A stretch of 11,230 bases of DNA, from assembly GCA_018830845.1 (NCBI GenBank), contig JAHJRS010000019.1, positions 1 through 11,230 of the forward strand, written 5' to 3'. The translations under genes and the position numbers were made by a program. The notes under the pieces are model-generated. The model was not told where the DNA came from. It made no database searches and worked only from the letters and a program-made list of their open reading frames with translations. Of this stretch, positions 1 through 6,658 are shown in pieces. Source of the stretch: Nanobdellota archaeon. GTDB lineage: Archaea; Nanobdellota; Nanobdellia; Pacearchaeales; GW2011-AR1. How positions within the stretch are numbered: the first letter of the stretch is position 1; each line of letters opens with the position of its first letter.

Positions 1-113
1 ATATTCTGATTTTCAATAAAATCTTTCTCTAAAGAGTAATCTAAATCAAAAGAATCAATTATTTTTGCTATTCGATTCTTGTCTTTCTCGCGCACGTATA
101 TTGCTGGTGCCAT
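1..113 (-). CDS. Unrecognised protein, 5' part only (runs off the left edge)
   Basis: An open frame starts at the ATG read leftwards from 113 and stays open to the window edge, giving 37 complete residues that begin MAPAIYVREKDKNR and continue with an Ile/Asp/Glu/Lys-rich helix-like stretch. I do not recognise the family from so short a piece, and no catalytic motif, signal peptide or membrane segment is visible. It is supported as a real gene start by a TATA box (TTTATAAA, 135-142) placed 22-29 bases before the ATG, the same spacing as for other genes here. It lies downstream of the thymidine kinase gene on the same strand, 63 bases after that stop codon, and probably has its own promoter. 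The start is chosen because it is the only ATG in this frame and fits the TATA spacing. Confidence 0.6.
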   Translation of the reverse strand, partial: MAPAIYVREKDKNRIAKIIDSFDLDYSLEKDFIENQN

Positions 114-130
114 GCCAATTTTAAAAGTTT

Positions 131-146
131 AAAGTTTATAAACTTT
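131..146. promoter_or_regulatory. Perfect 16-bp palindrome with TATA box of the left-edge gene
   Basis: AAAGTTTATAAACTTT is its own reverse complement. Its centre, TTTATAAA at 135-142, lies 22-29 bases before the ATG at 113 (minus strand), where the TATA box of a leaderless archaeal gene is expected. The palindrome could be a simple AT-rich promoter core, or an operator for a dimeric regulator that would compete with TBP. A further AAAGTTT copy sits next to it at 124-130 as a direct repeat. Confidence 0.6.
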
Positions 147-153
147 TTCCTAT

Positions 154-175
154 GTTACTTTTATAGAAAAGTAAC
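154..175. repeat. Perfect inverted repeat: 9-bp arms, 4-base loop
   Basis: GTTACTTTT (154-162) and AAAAGTAAC (167-175) are exact reverse complements separated by ATAG. The hairpin starts one base after the thymidine kinase stop codon (177-179) on the minus strand, so it could be a 3'-end hairpin that protects or terminates that message. It also lies 41-62 bases before the start of the left-edge gene, next to a second palindrome, so it could equally be a regulator binding site. No long T-run follows it on the minus strand, which argues against a simple terminator. Confidence 0.6.
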
Positions 176-176
176 A

Positions 177-764
177 CTAAGGCTTCCCGGGAACTTCGTG
201 ATGCCTGAAGCACCTTGCAGTGTATTCGGATTCACCTTCTATTGAAATCAAAGGTGAATTATAATGTGCAGGCTCTCCATTAATTAATCTTTGAGTGTAA
301 TAAGCAGGGTCACCGCACTTTGTGCAAACTGAATGAAGCTTTTCAAATTCGTTTGCAATTGCCATTAATTCCGGCATTGAGCCAAATGGTTCACCTCTAA
401 AATCCAAATCAAGACCTGAAAAAATTATATTCTTTTCCTGTTTTTGAAGCTCTAAAACAACATCAACAATATTTTTTCCAAAAAACTGAATTTCGTCTAT
501 TGCAATTAAATCATACTCTTTTGAAATTGAAATAATCTCTTCTGGTTTTTTGATGTAGTTCCATTTTATAAAATCCCTTTCAGAGCGTGAGTTAAAATTC
601 CGGTCATCAACCCTGGGTTTAAAACCCATATATGAAAATCTGCCGTTCATCCACCTTAACGGATCGACTCTCTGAATAAGCTTCCCTGTTTTTCCAGACA
701 TCATTGGCCCGGCAAAACCTTCAATTACCCCCGGTCTGACAAAATAATTACCCTCTTTTTTCAT
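177..764 (-). CDS. tdk: Thymidine kinase, type II (TK1-like)
   Basis: Phosphorylates thymidine with ATP to give dTMP, the salvage route to dTTP in the cytoplasm. The 195 residues match the usual length of type II kinases. Visible motifs are the P-loop GPMMSGKT (residues 19-26), the Walker B/catalytic segment DLIAIDEIQFF (85-95, with Glu91 as likely general base), the GLDLDFRGEPFG segment (117-128), and a zinc site formed by CTKC (Cys147, Cys150) and CFRH (Cys185, His188). The YTARCFRHHE stretch is the typical thymidine-binding/lasso end. The first 12 residues precede the usual P-loop strand and are a normal short N-terminal extension. The gene is divergent from ileS across 89 bases. Family call is secure; which other nucleosides it accepts cannot be read from the sequence. 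Confidence 0.96.
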   Translation of the reverse strand: MKKEGNYFVRPGVIEGFAGPMMSGKTGKLIQRVDPLRWMNGRFSYMGFKPRVDDRNFNSRSERDFIKWNYIKKPEEIISISKEYDLIAIDEIQFFGKNIVDVVLELQKQEKNIIFSGLDLDFRGEPFGSMPELMAIANEFEKLHSVCTKCGDPAYYTQRLINGEPAHYNSPLISIEGESEYTARCFRHHEVPGKP

Positions 765-797
765 TTTCCCTTTCCCTATAATACAAAAGAGTTGCAG

Positions 798-807
798 TTT
801 TAATAAA
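798..807 (-). promoter_or_regulatory. TATA box of the thymidine kinase gene
   Basis: On the minus strand this reads TTTATTAAAA, 34-43 bases before the ATG at 764. With start of transcription about 25 bases downstream, this predicts a short leader of roughly 10-15 bases rather than a leaderless mRNA. The purine-rich GGGAAAGGG just before the ATG is not a convincing Shine-Dalgarno match. Confidence 0.45.
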
Positions 808-824
808 GATTACTACCAAAAAAT

Positions 825-832
825 CTTAAAAA
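825..832 (+). promoter_or_regulatory. TATA box of ileS
   Basis: CTTAAAAA lies 22-29 bases before the ileS ATG, consistent with a leaderless transcript. It shares the 89-base divergent intergenic region with the thymidine kinase promoter, and the two TATA boxes are about 18 bases apart, so the two preinitiation complexes may interfere. Confidence 0.5.
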
Positions 833-853
833 CCGCCGCCCCTTAACCTTTTA

Positions 854-3676
854 ATGGAGATAAGCAAATCTGAAGAAGAGATACTTGAATTTTGGAAGAA
901 AAAGAAAATTTATGAAAAGTCTACCAAAAAAAATGTTAAAGGGAAAAAGTTTTATTTAATGGATGGGCCCCCCTATGCAACGGGAAGTATCCACATGGGA
1001 ACTGCCTTAAATAAGATTCTAAAAGACATTGCAATGCGTTCCCATAGGCTCCAGGGATTTGACGTTTTTGACAGGGCAGGATATGACACCCATGGAGTTC
1101 CAATTGAATTTAAGATTGAGAAAGAAATCGGAACAAAATCAAAAAAAGACATTGAAAAATATGGAGTCAAGAAATTTGTAGATAGATGCAAGGAATTTGC
1201 AACAAAGTATATTGAAATTATGAATGAAGAATTTCTTAACCTCGGTGCATGGTTTAATTTTGAAGATCCTTACTTAACTCTCTCAAATGAGTATATAGAA
1301 ACTATATGGGACACTTTCAAGGTTGCGGAAAAAAAGGGTCTCTTATATCTTGGAAAATACCCCGTTCACATTTGCCCCCGATGTGAAACAGCAGTTGCGT
1401 TCAATGAAGTTGAATATGAAAAACAGGAAGACAATTCCATTTTTGTAAAGTTTCCCCTAAAGGAAAAAGAAAACACTTTTTTGATAATATGGACGACGAC
1501 TCCTTGGACCCTCCCGGGAAATACAGGTGTTATGGTCAACCCAAACTTTGATTATGAAGAAATAGAGCTTTCAGACGGGCAAAAATGGATTATTGCGAAA
1601 GAACTTGTTTCCAGCATAATGGGAAATCTTGAAAGAGGGTATACCCCCAAAAAAATTTACAAAGGGATTGAAATGGAAAACTGGGAATACCTGAACCCTT
1701 TGTCAAAAAATTTAAAATTGAATATTAAAAATTCTTACAGAGTTGTGTTATCCCCCCGATATGTGACTCTTGATGAGGGAACGGGTCTTGTTCACTGTGC
1801 GCCGGGGCATGGTAAGGAAGATTATGAAGTGGGAAAAGAAGCGGGTCTTGATATGCCCTCTCCTGTTGATATAAATGGAATTTTAACAAAAGAGGCCGGA
1901 AAATATTCAGGGAAAAGAGCAAGAGTTGTGGATGAGGAAATCATGGAAGATCTTGAAAAAGAAGGTTTTTTGATTTATAAAATGAAATACTCTCATGACT
2001 ATCCTCTATGCTGGAGATGCAAAACCCCTCTTTTGATGGTTTCACAGCCTCAATGGTTTTTAAAAATCTCACAAATTCAAAAAAACATTCTTAAGAGCAA
2101 CGAAAAAGTAAAATGGAATCCTCCCTGGATGAAACTAAGAATGAAGGCTTGGCTTGAAGGGCTTTCTGACTGGCCTGTTTCAAGAAAAAGATACTGGGGA
2201 ACTCCTCTTCCTATTTGGGTTTGCGAAAAGTGCGAAAAAAGAAAAGTTATCGGAAGTGTTCATGAACTTGAGAAGGAATCTGGAAAAAAAGTAATTAATA
2301 TTCATAAGCCTGAAATCGACAAAATTGAAATTTCCTGTGCCTGCGGGGGAAAAATGAAAAGAGTTCCGGATGTCCTGGATGTGTGGTTTGATTCGGGGGT
2401 TTCCAGCTGGGCCGCACTTAAGATGGGAACAAAAAATCATTTTAATAAATACTGGCCGGCTGACCTGAACATTGAGGGAAAGGACCAGGTCCGAGGGTGG
2501 TGGAATTCTCAGTTTATTCTTTCATGGATAAAATTTGAAAAAATTCCTTTTGAAAATGTTGTAGAACACGGAATGATTCTTGATATTGGAAAAAGAAAAA
2601 TGTCAAAATCTACGGAAAACACAATTCAACCTAACGAAGTTTTTGAAAAATATGGGAGAGATTATCTAAGATATTACTTTGCCAAAACTTCAAAAGGAGA
2701 GGATTTCAGCTTTGACGAATCTGAACTGAAAGATATTGGGAAAGTTTTTATGATAATCTCAAATTTGAAAAATTTTGTTTTGCAGACAGAAAATGGAAAA
2801 CCAAAAACAAAAATTGAAGACAAATGGATTTTATCAAAATACAATCAGCTTTTAAGAGAAGTTACAAAAAAATACAATGAATTCAAATTTCCTGAAGCAC
2901 TTAAATTGATTGAAGATTTTGTTGTTATGGATTTTTCAAGGGCTTATATCAAAATAATAAGGGAGAGGTCAAATGAAACAGGAAAGTTAATTGAAGAAAT
3001 TTATCTTTCAGTTTTAAAATTGCTTGCACCGATAATTCCTTTTTTGACTGAAAAAATCTGGCAGGAATTAAAAGAAAAAAATATTGTCTCTGAGGAATCA
3101 ATTCATCTGACAACTTTTTCAAAACCAGATAAGAAAAAAATTGATTTAAAAATTGATGAAGAATTTTCAAAAGTTTTTCAGATTATTGAAAAAGGACTTT
3201 TTGAAAGAGACAAAGAAAAAATCGGACTCAAATGGCCCCTATCAAAAATAAGCTTAAGTGAAAATTTTAGGGTGGAAAAAAAATATGAAGATATTATTAA
3301 AAACCAACTTAATGTTAAATCGGTTACCTGGAAAAAAACAAAAGACAAAAATGAATTGTCGGCCCAGTTTAATACCAAAATGACCCCGGAACTTGAGTCT
3401 GAAGGATATGCAAGGGAAATCTCAAGAAAGGTTCAGGCACTAAGAAAAAAGATGGGTTTAAACAAAGAGGATGTAATTAGGCTTAACATTACAACAGATA
3501 AGAATTTTGTTGAAATTCTGAAAAAAAGGGGGGATTTGATAACTGCAAGGACAAATTCAAAGAAGGTTGAATTTCGGGAAAAAGAGGACAAACAGCGAGG
3601 AGAAACTGAACCTTTCAAAATCAAAAATATGCATGGAAAAATAGAGGTTGTTAAACTGAATGGGAGTAACGAATGA
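854..3676 (+). CDS. ileS: Isoleucyl-tRNA synthetase (class I, archaeal/eukaryal type)
   Basis: Charges tRNA-Ile with isoleucine in the cytoplasm. The Rossmann domain carries the HIGH motif as HMGT (residues 47-50, after GPPYATGSI) and the KMSKS motif intact (582-586). The inserted editing domain (CP1) shows WTTTPWTLPGN (213-223) and GTGLVHCAPGHGKED (309-323), ending in the Asp expected to hold the amino group of misacylated valine, so hydrolytic editing looks functional. Cys pairs at 174/177, 386/389, 457/460 and 495/497 suggest zinc knuckles. DVWFDSG (509-515) and GWWNSQF are typical of the family. An anticodon-binding helical domain and an archaeal-like C-terminal segment (ALRKKMGLNKED) follow. 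At 940 residues it is somewhat shorter than the roughly 1,000-1,060 common in archaea, with no sign of a break. It starts at the first ATG behind a well-placed TATA box. Confidence 0.98.
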   Translation: MEISKSEEEILEFWKKKKIYEKSTKKNVKGKKFYLMDGPPYATGSIHMGTALNKILKDIAMRSHRLQGFDVFDRAGYDTHGVPIEFKIEKEIGTKSKKDIEKYGVKKFVDRCKEFATKYIEIMNEEFLNLGAWFNFEDPYLTLSNEYIETIWDTFKVAEKKGLLYLGKYPVHICPRCETAVAFNEVEYEKQEDNSIFVKFPLKEKENTFLIIWTTTPWTLPGNTGVMVNPNFDYEEIELSDGQKWIIAKELVSSIMGNLERGYTPKKIYKGIEMENWEYLNPLSKNLKLNIKNSYRVVLSPRYVTLDEGTGLVHCAPGHGKEDYEVGKEAGLDMPSPVDINGILTKEAGKYSGKRARVVDEEIMEDLEKEGFLIYKMKYSHDYPLCWRCKTPLLMVSQPQWFLKISQIQKNILKSNEKVKWNPPWMKLRMKAWLEGLSDWPVSRKRYWGTPLPIWVCEKCEKRKVIGSVHELEKESGKKVINIHKPEIDKIEISCACGGKMKRVPDVLDVWFDSGVSSWAALKMGTKNHFNKYWPADLNIEGKDQVRGWWNSQFILSWIKFEKIPFENVVEHGMILDIGKRKMSKSTENTIQPNEVFEKYGRDYLRYYFAKTSKGEDFSFDESELKDIGKVFMIISNLKNFVLQTENGKPKTKIEDKWILSKYNQLLREVTKKYNEFKFPEALKLIEDFVVMDFSRAYIKIIRERSNETGKLIEEIYLSVLKLLAPIIPFLTEKIWQELKEKNIVSEESIHLTTFSKPDKKKIDLKIDEEFSKVFQIIEKGLFERDKEKIGLKWPLSKISLSENFRVEKKYEDIIKNQLNVKSVTWKKTKDKNELSAQFNTKMTPELESEGYAREISRKVQALRKKMGLNKEDVIRLNITTDKNFVEILKKRGDLITARTNSKKVEFREKEDKQRGETEPFKIKNMHGKIEVVKLNGSNE

Positions 3677-3686
3677 TAGTTACTCA

Positions 3687-3724
3687 TTTAGGATAGCAAT
3701 ATTTAAAAACTAAAATATCCTAAA
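3687..3724. promoter_or_regulatory. Inverted repeat flanking the TATA box of the TrmB-like gene (candidate operator)
   Basis: TTTAGGATA (3687-3695) and TATCCTAAA (3716-3724) are exact 9-bp reverse complements, 20 bases apart, with centres 29 bases apart (close to three DNA turns). The TATA-like TATTTAAAA (3700-3708) lies between the arms, and the regulator's ATG is 13 bases after the right arm. This is the layout expected for autorepression by a dimeric winged-helix regulator. It could also be a hairpin at the 3' end of the ileS mRNA. Confidence 0.5.
3700..3708 (+). promoter_or_regulatory. TATA box of the TrmB-like regulator gene
   Basis: TATTTAAAA lies 29-37 bases before the ATG at 3737, giving a predicted leader of only a few bases. 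It sits wholly between the arms of the inverted repeat at 3687-3724. A second AT box (TTATAAAA, 3729-3736) touches the start codon and is too close to be the TATA box. Confidence 0.45.
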
Positions 3725-3736
3725 AGTGTTATAAAA

Positions 3737-4543
3737 ATGATAGTTAAAGACGAATTTTTAAGCAGGCTCAGAAAAATTTTTGATTTGAATTTATATGAAG
3801 TGAAAGTCTGGACTGCACTTTTGTCCCGAGGCACCTCAACTGCGGGGGAATTGTCAACAATTTCAGATGTTCCGCGTTCAAGAACATATGACATTTTAGA
3901 GTCGCTTGAAAAGAAAGGATTCATAATTATGAAGATTGGCAAGCCAATAAAATTTGTGGCTTTAAAACCTGAGGAAGTTGTTGAAAGAGTTAAGAAAAAT
4001 CTTATGGTTGATGCAAAGGAAAAGACAAAAAGATTGGAGACTTTAAAGGGGGATGAGGTTCTTGATGAATTAACCGGATTGTTTACTAAGGGGATAAAAT
4101 TTGTTGAACCTTCAGACTTGTCAGGAAGCCTTAAAGGAAGGCAAAATCTTTACAATCACCTTGACATGATGGTAAGAGATGCTGAAAAAACAATCACAAT
4201 TGTTACAACTTCGGAAGGCCTGAACAGAAAACTTGAAGCTTTGATGGGTAGTTTTGAAAAGGTCAAAAAAAGAGGGGTTAAAATAAGAATTGCTGCTCCG
4301 ATTGATAAAAATAATATTCATGTTGCAAGAGATTTGAAGAAGGTTGCGGAGGTCAGAAGCCTTGACAACTTTAAAGCAAGGTTTACAATAATCGATTCAA
4401 ATCAAGTTATGTTTATGCTCCTTGATGATGAAAAATTCCATCCAAACTATGACGTCGGTGTTTGGATAAGCACAGAATTCTTCGCCGCAGCTCTTGAACA
4501 GATGTTTGAACTTGCCTGGAAAGAAATGAAGCCGGTTAAGTAA
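3737..4543 (+). CDS. TrmB-family transcriptional regulator with PLD-like C-terminal domain
   Basis: A predicted DNA-binding regulator. Residues about 13-80 form the TrmB winged helix-turn-helix: a long first helix (LNLYEVKVWTALLSRG), then TAGELSTISDVP, a recognition helix rich in contacts (PRSRTYDILESLEKKG, 46-61) and a wing (FIIMKIGKPIKFVAL). A Lys/Glu-rich linker helix (about 80-115), likely the dimerisation coiled coil, leads to a C-terminal alpha/beta domain (about 120-268) of the phospholipase-D-like fold seen in many archaeal TrmB relatives (ITIVTTSEG, VKIRIAAPID, ARFTIIDSNQVMFMLLDD). No HKD catalytic motif is present, so this domain should bind a ligand rather than cut one. Sugar control, as for Thermococcus TrmB, cannot be assumed: no transporter or sugar gene is nearby. 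The inverted repeat around its own promoter suggests autoregulation. Confidence 0.88.
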   Translation: MIVKDEFLSRLRKIFDLNLYEVKVWTALLSRGTSTAGELSTISDVPRSRTYDILESLEKKGFIIMKIGKPIKFVALKPEEVVERVKKNLMVDAKEKTKRLETLKGDEVLDELTGLFTKGIKFVEPSDLSGSLKGRQNLYNHLDMMVRDAEKTITIVTTSEGLNRKLEALMGSFEKVKKRGVKIRIAAPIDKNNIHVARDLKKVAEVRSLDNFKARFTIIDSNQVMFMLLDDEKFHPNYDVGVWISTEFFAAALEQMFELAWKEMKPVK

Positions 4544-4544
4544 A

Positions 4545-4554
4545 TTTTATAAAA
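4545..4554 (+). promoter_or_regulatory. TATA box of the 112-residue orphan gene
   Basis: TTTTATAAAA begins one base after the TrmB-like stop codon and lies 21-30 bases before the ATG at 4575, the ideal place for a leaderless transcript. The AAAGGAG overlapping its right end is about 17 bases before the ATG, too far to act as a ribosome binding site. Confidence 0.6.
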
Positions 4555-4574
4555 GGAGTTTTGTTTTAATTTTA

Positions 4575-4913
4575 ATGAAAGACTTGGAGGGATATATATT
4601 AAAAAATACCCAATTAAAGGGGGTATACTTTCTTCTTTTCCCTTCTGAAAAAGAAAATTTTTTTGAAGCAAAGTATTTTTCAAAAGATGAATTAGCTCTC
4701 AAATCAAAAAAAGAGTTACCTCTTAAAAGCATAAAAGAAAGGCTAAAAAAAGGAATTTATAAAACTCTTATTGTAGACGAACTTGAAAAATTAAAAAGCA
4801 TCTTGCATGGGAAAAAACTGGAAAAATTCAAAGAAATTTTCGGGGTGAAAAAATTTAAATTAAAAACAGAATACAGGGATTATTTTTTCTTTTGGAATGA
4901 ACTAAAAAATTAA
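4575..4913 (+). CDS. Uncharacterised 112-residue basic protein
   Basis: I do not recognise this family. The protein (begins MKDLEGYILKNTQLKG) is small, rich in Lys, Glu and Phe, with no Cys, no signal peptide, no membrane segment and no obvious metal or nucleotide motif. It reads as alternating strands (GVYFLLFPSE; YKTLIVDEL) and Lys-rich helices (about residues 67-92), ending in an aromatic YRDYFFFWNEL segment, so a compact mixed alpha/beta fold is plausible. Evidence that it is a real gene is the textbook TATA box at 21-30 bases before the ATG, the full use of the space between two sure genes, and a tail-to-tail overlap of only four bases with rnp2. It follows the TrmB-like gene by 31 bases on the same strand, so read-through from that gene is possible as well. 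Function unknown. Confidence 0.7.
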   Translation: MKDLEGYILKNTQLKGVYFLLFPSEKENFFEAKYFSKDELALKSKKELPLKSIKERLKKGIYKTLIVDELEKLKSILHGKKLEKFKEIFGVKKFKLKTEYRDYFFFWNELKN

Positions 4914-5173
4914 AACCCAAGACCCTTGAGAGTTCCTGAAACTTTTTTAACATTTATTTTCTCTTTAAATAATGCAAAAGAAGCCTTAACCTTATCAAGG
5001 GATTTTCTATTAACAGAAATTATATTTTCTTTTATCCATACCGGGGCTGCTTCACTCAACCCTAAAATCCCCACAAATTCTTTTATTGCCGATGGGACAT
5101 TCTTTTTGAGGTTTTTGCCCTCCAAAAAAAGGTATCTCCTTTTCTCCCTGTGAGATGGAATGAGCGCTTTCAT
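4910..5173 (-). CDS. rnp2: Ribonuclease P protein component 2 (Rnp2/Pop5 family)
   Basis: A protein subunit of archaeal RNase P, which removes the 5' leader of precursor tRNAs; in this family Pop5 pairs with Rpp30 and helps the catalytic RNA. The family signature is visible: LIPSHREKRRYLFLEG (residues 4-19), an AIKEFVGILGLSEAAPVWIKEN helix-loop-strand, IISVNRKSLDKVKASFAL (51-68) and the ending VSGTLKGL (78-85), which corresponds to the SGTIKRL motif near the C-terminus of Pyrococcus Rnp2. At 87 residues it is shorter than the usual 110-130: loops are trimmed and nothing follows the SGTLK strand. Its gene overlaps the 112-residue orphan tail to tail by four bases and is divergent from RNase J, another RNA-processing enzyme, across a 78-base promoter region. 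It is not next to rpp30 or exosome genes here. Confidence 0.88.
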   Translation of the reverse strand: MKALIPSHREKRRYLFLEGKNLKKNVPSAIKEFVGILGLSEAAPVWIKENIISVNRKSLDKVKASFALFKEKINVKKVSGTLKGLGF

Positions 5174-5193
5174 ACAAAAAAAAGGATTCGGGC

Positions 5194-5201
5194 ATTTATA
5201 A
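5194..5201 (-). promoter_or_regulatory. TATA box of rnp2
   Basis: On the minus strand this reads TTATAAAT, 21-28 bases before the rnp2 ATG at 5173, so a leaderless transcript is expected. It shares the 78-base divergent region with the RNase J promoter. Confidence 0.55.
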
Positions 5202-5218
5202 TTTTTAGGGAGAAACCA

Positions 5219-5226
5219 TTTTAAAC
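5219..5226 (+). promoter_or_regulatory. TATA box of the RNase J gene
   Basis: TTTTAAAC lies 26-33 bases before the ATG at 5252. The two divergent TATA boxes of rnp2 and RNase J are only about 17 bases apart, so the two promoters must share or contest this DNA. A second box, CTATAAAATG, touches the start codon. Confidence 0.5.
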
Positions 5227-5251
5227 TAAAATTTCCTGATTTCCCTATAAA

Positions 5252-6589
5252 ATGGAGATTTGCACGGTTGGGGGATTTGAAGAAGTTGGAAAAAATATGA
5301 CAGCCGTCAAAGTAGGCGAAGATGTTTTCATCTTTGACTGTGGTTTTTTCCTTCCGGGAATCATTGAACTTCAGGAGACTGAAAAAATTGGTTACAGCCT
5401 TCCGGGATTAAGAAGGGTTGGGGGGGTACCTGATGACAGAATTCTTGACAAGCTTAAATGGAGGGATAAAGTAAAAGCAATATTTCTTTCACACGCTCAC
5501 CTTGACCATGTTGGAGGACTTCCTTTTTTAATAAACAGATACCCAGGAGTCCCGGTTTTTGGAACGCCCTTTACAATGAAAGTTCTTGAATCTTTGGTTG
5601 AAGACTCAAAAGTAAGAGTAAACAACAGAATGAACATTGTGAGTCCAAATTCAACCCACAAAATAAAAAACAGCGACGGAGTTACTGCCGAATTTGTTCA
5701 TGCAACCCACTCAACAATTGACTGTGCGTATGTTGCAATTCATACTAAAGAAGGAACTTTTTTTTACGCGCTTGACCTGAAGTTTGATAATCATCCAACA
5801 CTTGGCATGCCCCCAAATTACAAAAAAATAAAAGAAATAGGAAAAGAAAAAGTAAAGGCGCTTGTTATGGATGCCCTTTATTCAAGAACGGAAAGAAAGC
5901 CAGGAGGGGAAAAAATTGCGGAGCATCTCTTAGAAGATGCTTTCTCAAAAATTAACATTGGAAAAAATGCCCTTTTTGTAACCACCTTCTCAAGTCACAT
6001 TGAAAGATTAAACAATATTGTTAATGTTGGTAAAAGGACAAGAAGGGAAATAGTTTTTTTGGGAAGAAGTCTTGCAAAATATGTTGACTGCGCAATAAAA
6101 GTTGGAAAGTGTCCTTTCAAAAACAAGATAAGAGTTATGAAATATCGAAATCAAGTTAATTCTTTTTTAAAAAGGGCTCAAGCAAACCGTGAAAAATATC
6201 TAATTGTCTGCACAGGACACCAGGGAGAACAAAATTCAATTCTTGATAGAATCTCAAAAGGAGACACCCCTTTTCAATTTATAGAGGGGGATAATTTGAT
6301 TTTTTCATCAAGTGTTATTCCCGCTGAAGTTAATATTGAATCAAGAAAAAGGCTTGATGAAAAACTAAGAAAAATGGGGGTTAAACTTCAAGTTGATGTT
6401 CACGTTCACGGACACGGGAGCAGAGAAGATATGAGGGAAATGATTTCAATGTTAAACCCAGAACACCTAATTCCCGCACATGGGTCTCAAGAGCAGGAGG
6501 AGCCCTTGATAGATTTGGGAGAGGAATTTGGCTACAAGCCAGGAAAAACTTCTCACCTGATGAAAAACGGGGATGTCTTGGAAGTCTAA
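5252..6589 (+). CDS. rnj: Archaeal ribonuclease J (beta-CASP 5'-3' exoribonuclease)
   Basis: A metallo-beta-lactamase/beta-CASP nuclease of the aRNase J group, which degrades RNA from the 5' end and takes part in mRNA decay and rRNA maturation. The start MEICTVGGFEEVGKNMTAV and the length of 445 residues fit aRNase J closely and exclude the KH-domain aCPSF1 type. Metal ligands are all present: HAHLDH (81-86), His153 in FVHATHST, Asp174 in YALDLKFDNHP. The beta-CASP part shows motif A in TTFSSHIERL (Glu251), motif B in VHGHGS (His386/388) and motif C in LIPAHG (His410). The bacterial RNase J C-terminal domain is absent, as usual in archaea. It begins at an ATG behind a TATA box and is divergent from rnp2. 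Confusion with the related aCPSF2 group is the main alternative. Confidence 0.94.
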   Translation: MEICTVGGFEEVGKNMTAVKVGEDVFIFDCGFFLPGIIELQETEKIGYSLPGLRRVGGVPDDRILDKLKWRDKVKAIFLSHAHLDHVGGLPFLINRYPGVPVFGTPFTMKVLESLVEDSKVRVNNRMNIVSPNSTHKIKNSDGVTAEFVHATHSTIDCAYVAIHTKEGTFFYALDLKFDNHPTLGMPPNYKKIKEIGKEKVKALVMDALYSRTERKPGGEKIAEHLLEDAFSKINIGKNALFVTTFSSHIERLNNIVNVGKRTRREIVFLGRSLAKYVDCAIKVGKCPFKNKIRVMKYRNQVNSFLKRAQANREKYLIVCTGHQGEQNSILDRISKGDTPFQFIEGDNLIFSSSVIPAEVNIESRKRLDEKLRKMGVKLQVDVHVHGHGSREDMREMISMLNPEHLIPAHGSQEQEEPLIDLGEEFGYKPGKTSHLMKNGDVLEV

Positions 6590-6629
6590 ATCTAATGCAA
6601 AAATTCTAACCCAAACCCCTAAGGACAAA

Positions 6630-6638
6630 TTTTTAAAC
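6630..6638 (+). promoter_or_regulatory. TATA box of the membrane protein-mtq2 pair
   Basis: TTTTTAAAC lies 21-29 bases before the ATG at 6659, in the 69-base gap after RNase J. It decides between two nearby ATGs: the one at 6655 meets a stop codon after six codons, while that at 6659 opens the long frame. Confidence 0.55.
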
Positions 6639-6658
6639 GTCAAATTCTTGTATAATGA

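Noticed and set aside
973..3687. Several minus-strand open frames of 65-86 codons within or just past ileS
   Set aside because: They lie opposite a certain, intact IleRS with all motifs. Their products are rich in Phe, Ser and Leu, as expected from antisense reading of Lys/Glu-rich codons.
3673..3746. Direct repeat ATGATAGTTA at 3673-3682 and 3737-3746
   Set aside because: One copy spans the ileS stop and the other the TrmB-like start. They are in different frames, the first leads to a stop after seven codons, and a 10-base AT-rich repeat can be chance.
4926..5153. A 75-codon plus-strand open frame inside the rnp2 region
   Set aside because: It is the shadow of rnp2 on the opposite strand. 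The minus-strand product has clear Pop5 motifs, while this frame has no recognisable feature and no promoter of its own.
5244..5254. TATAAAATG box at the RNase J start as a TATA box
   Set aside because: It touches the start codon, too close for a TATA box, which should lie about 25 bases before the transcript start. It is treated as part of an initiation region.
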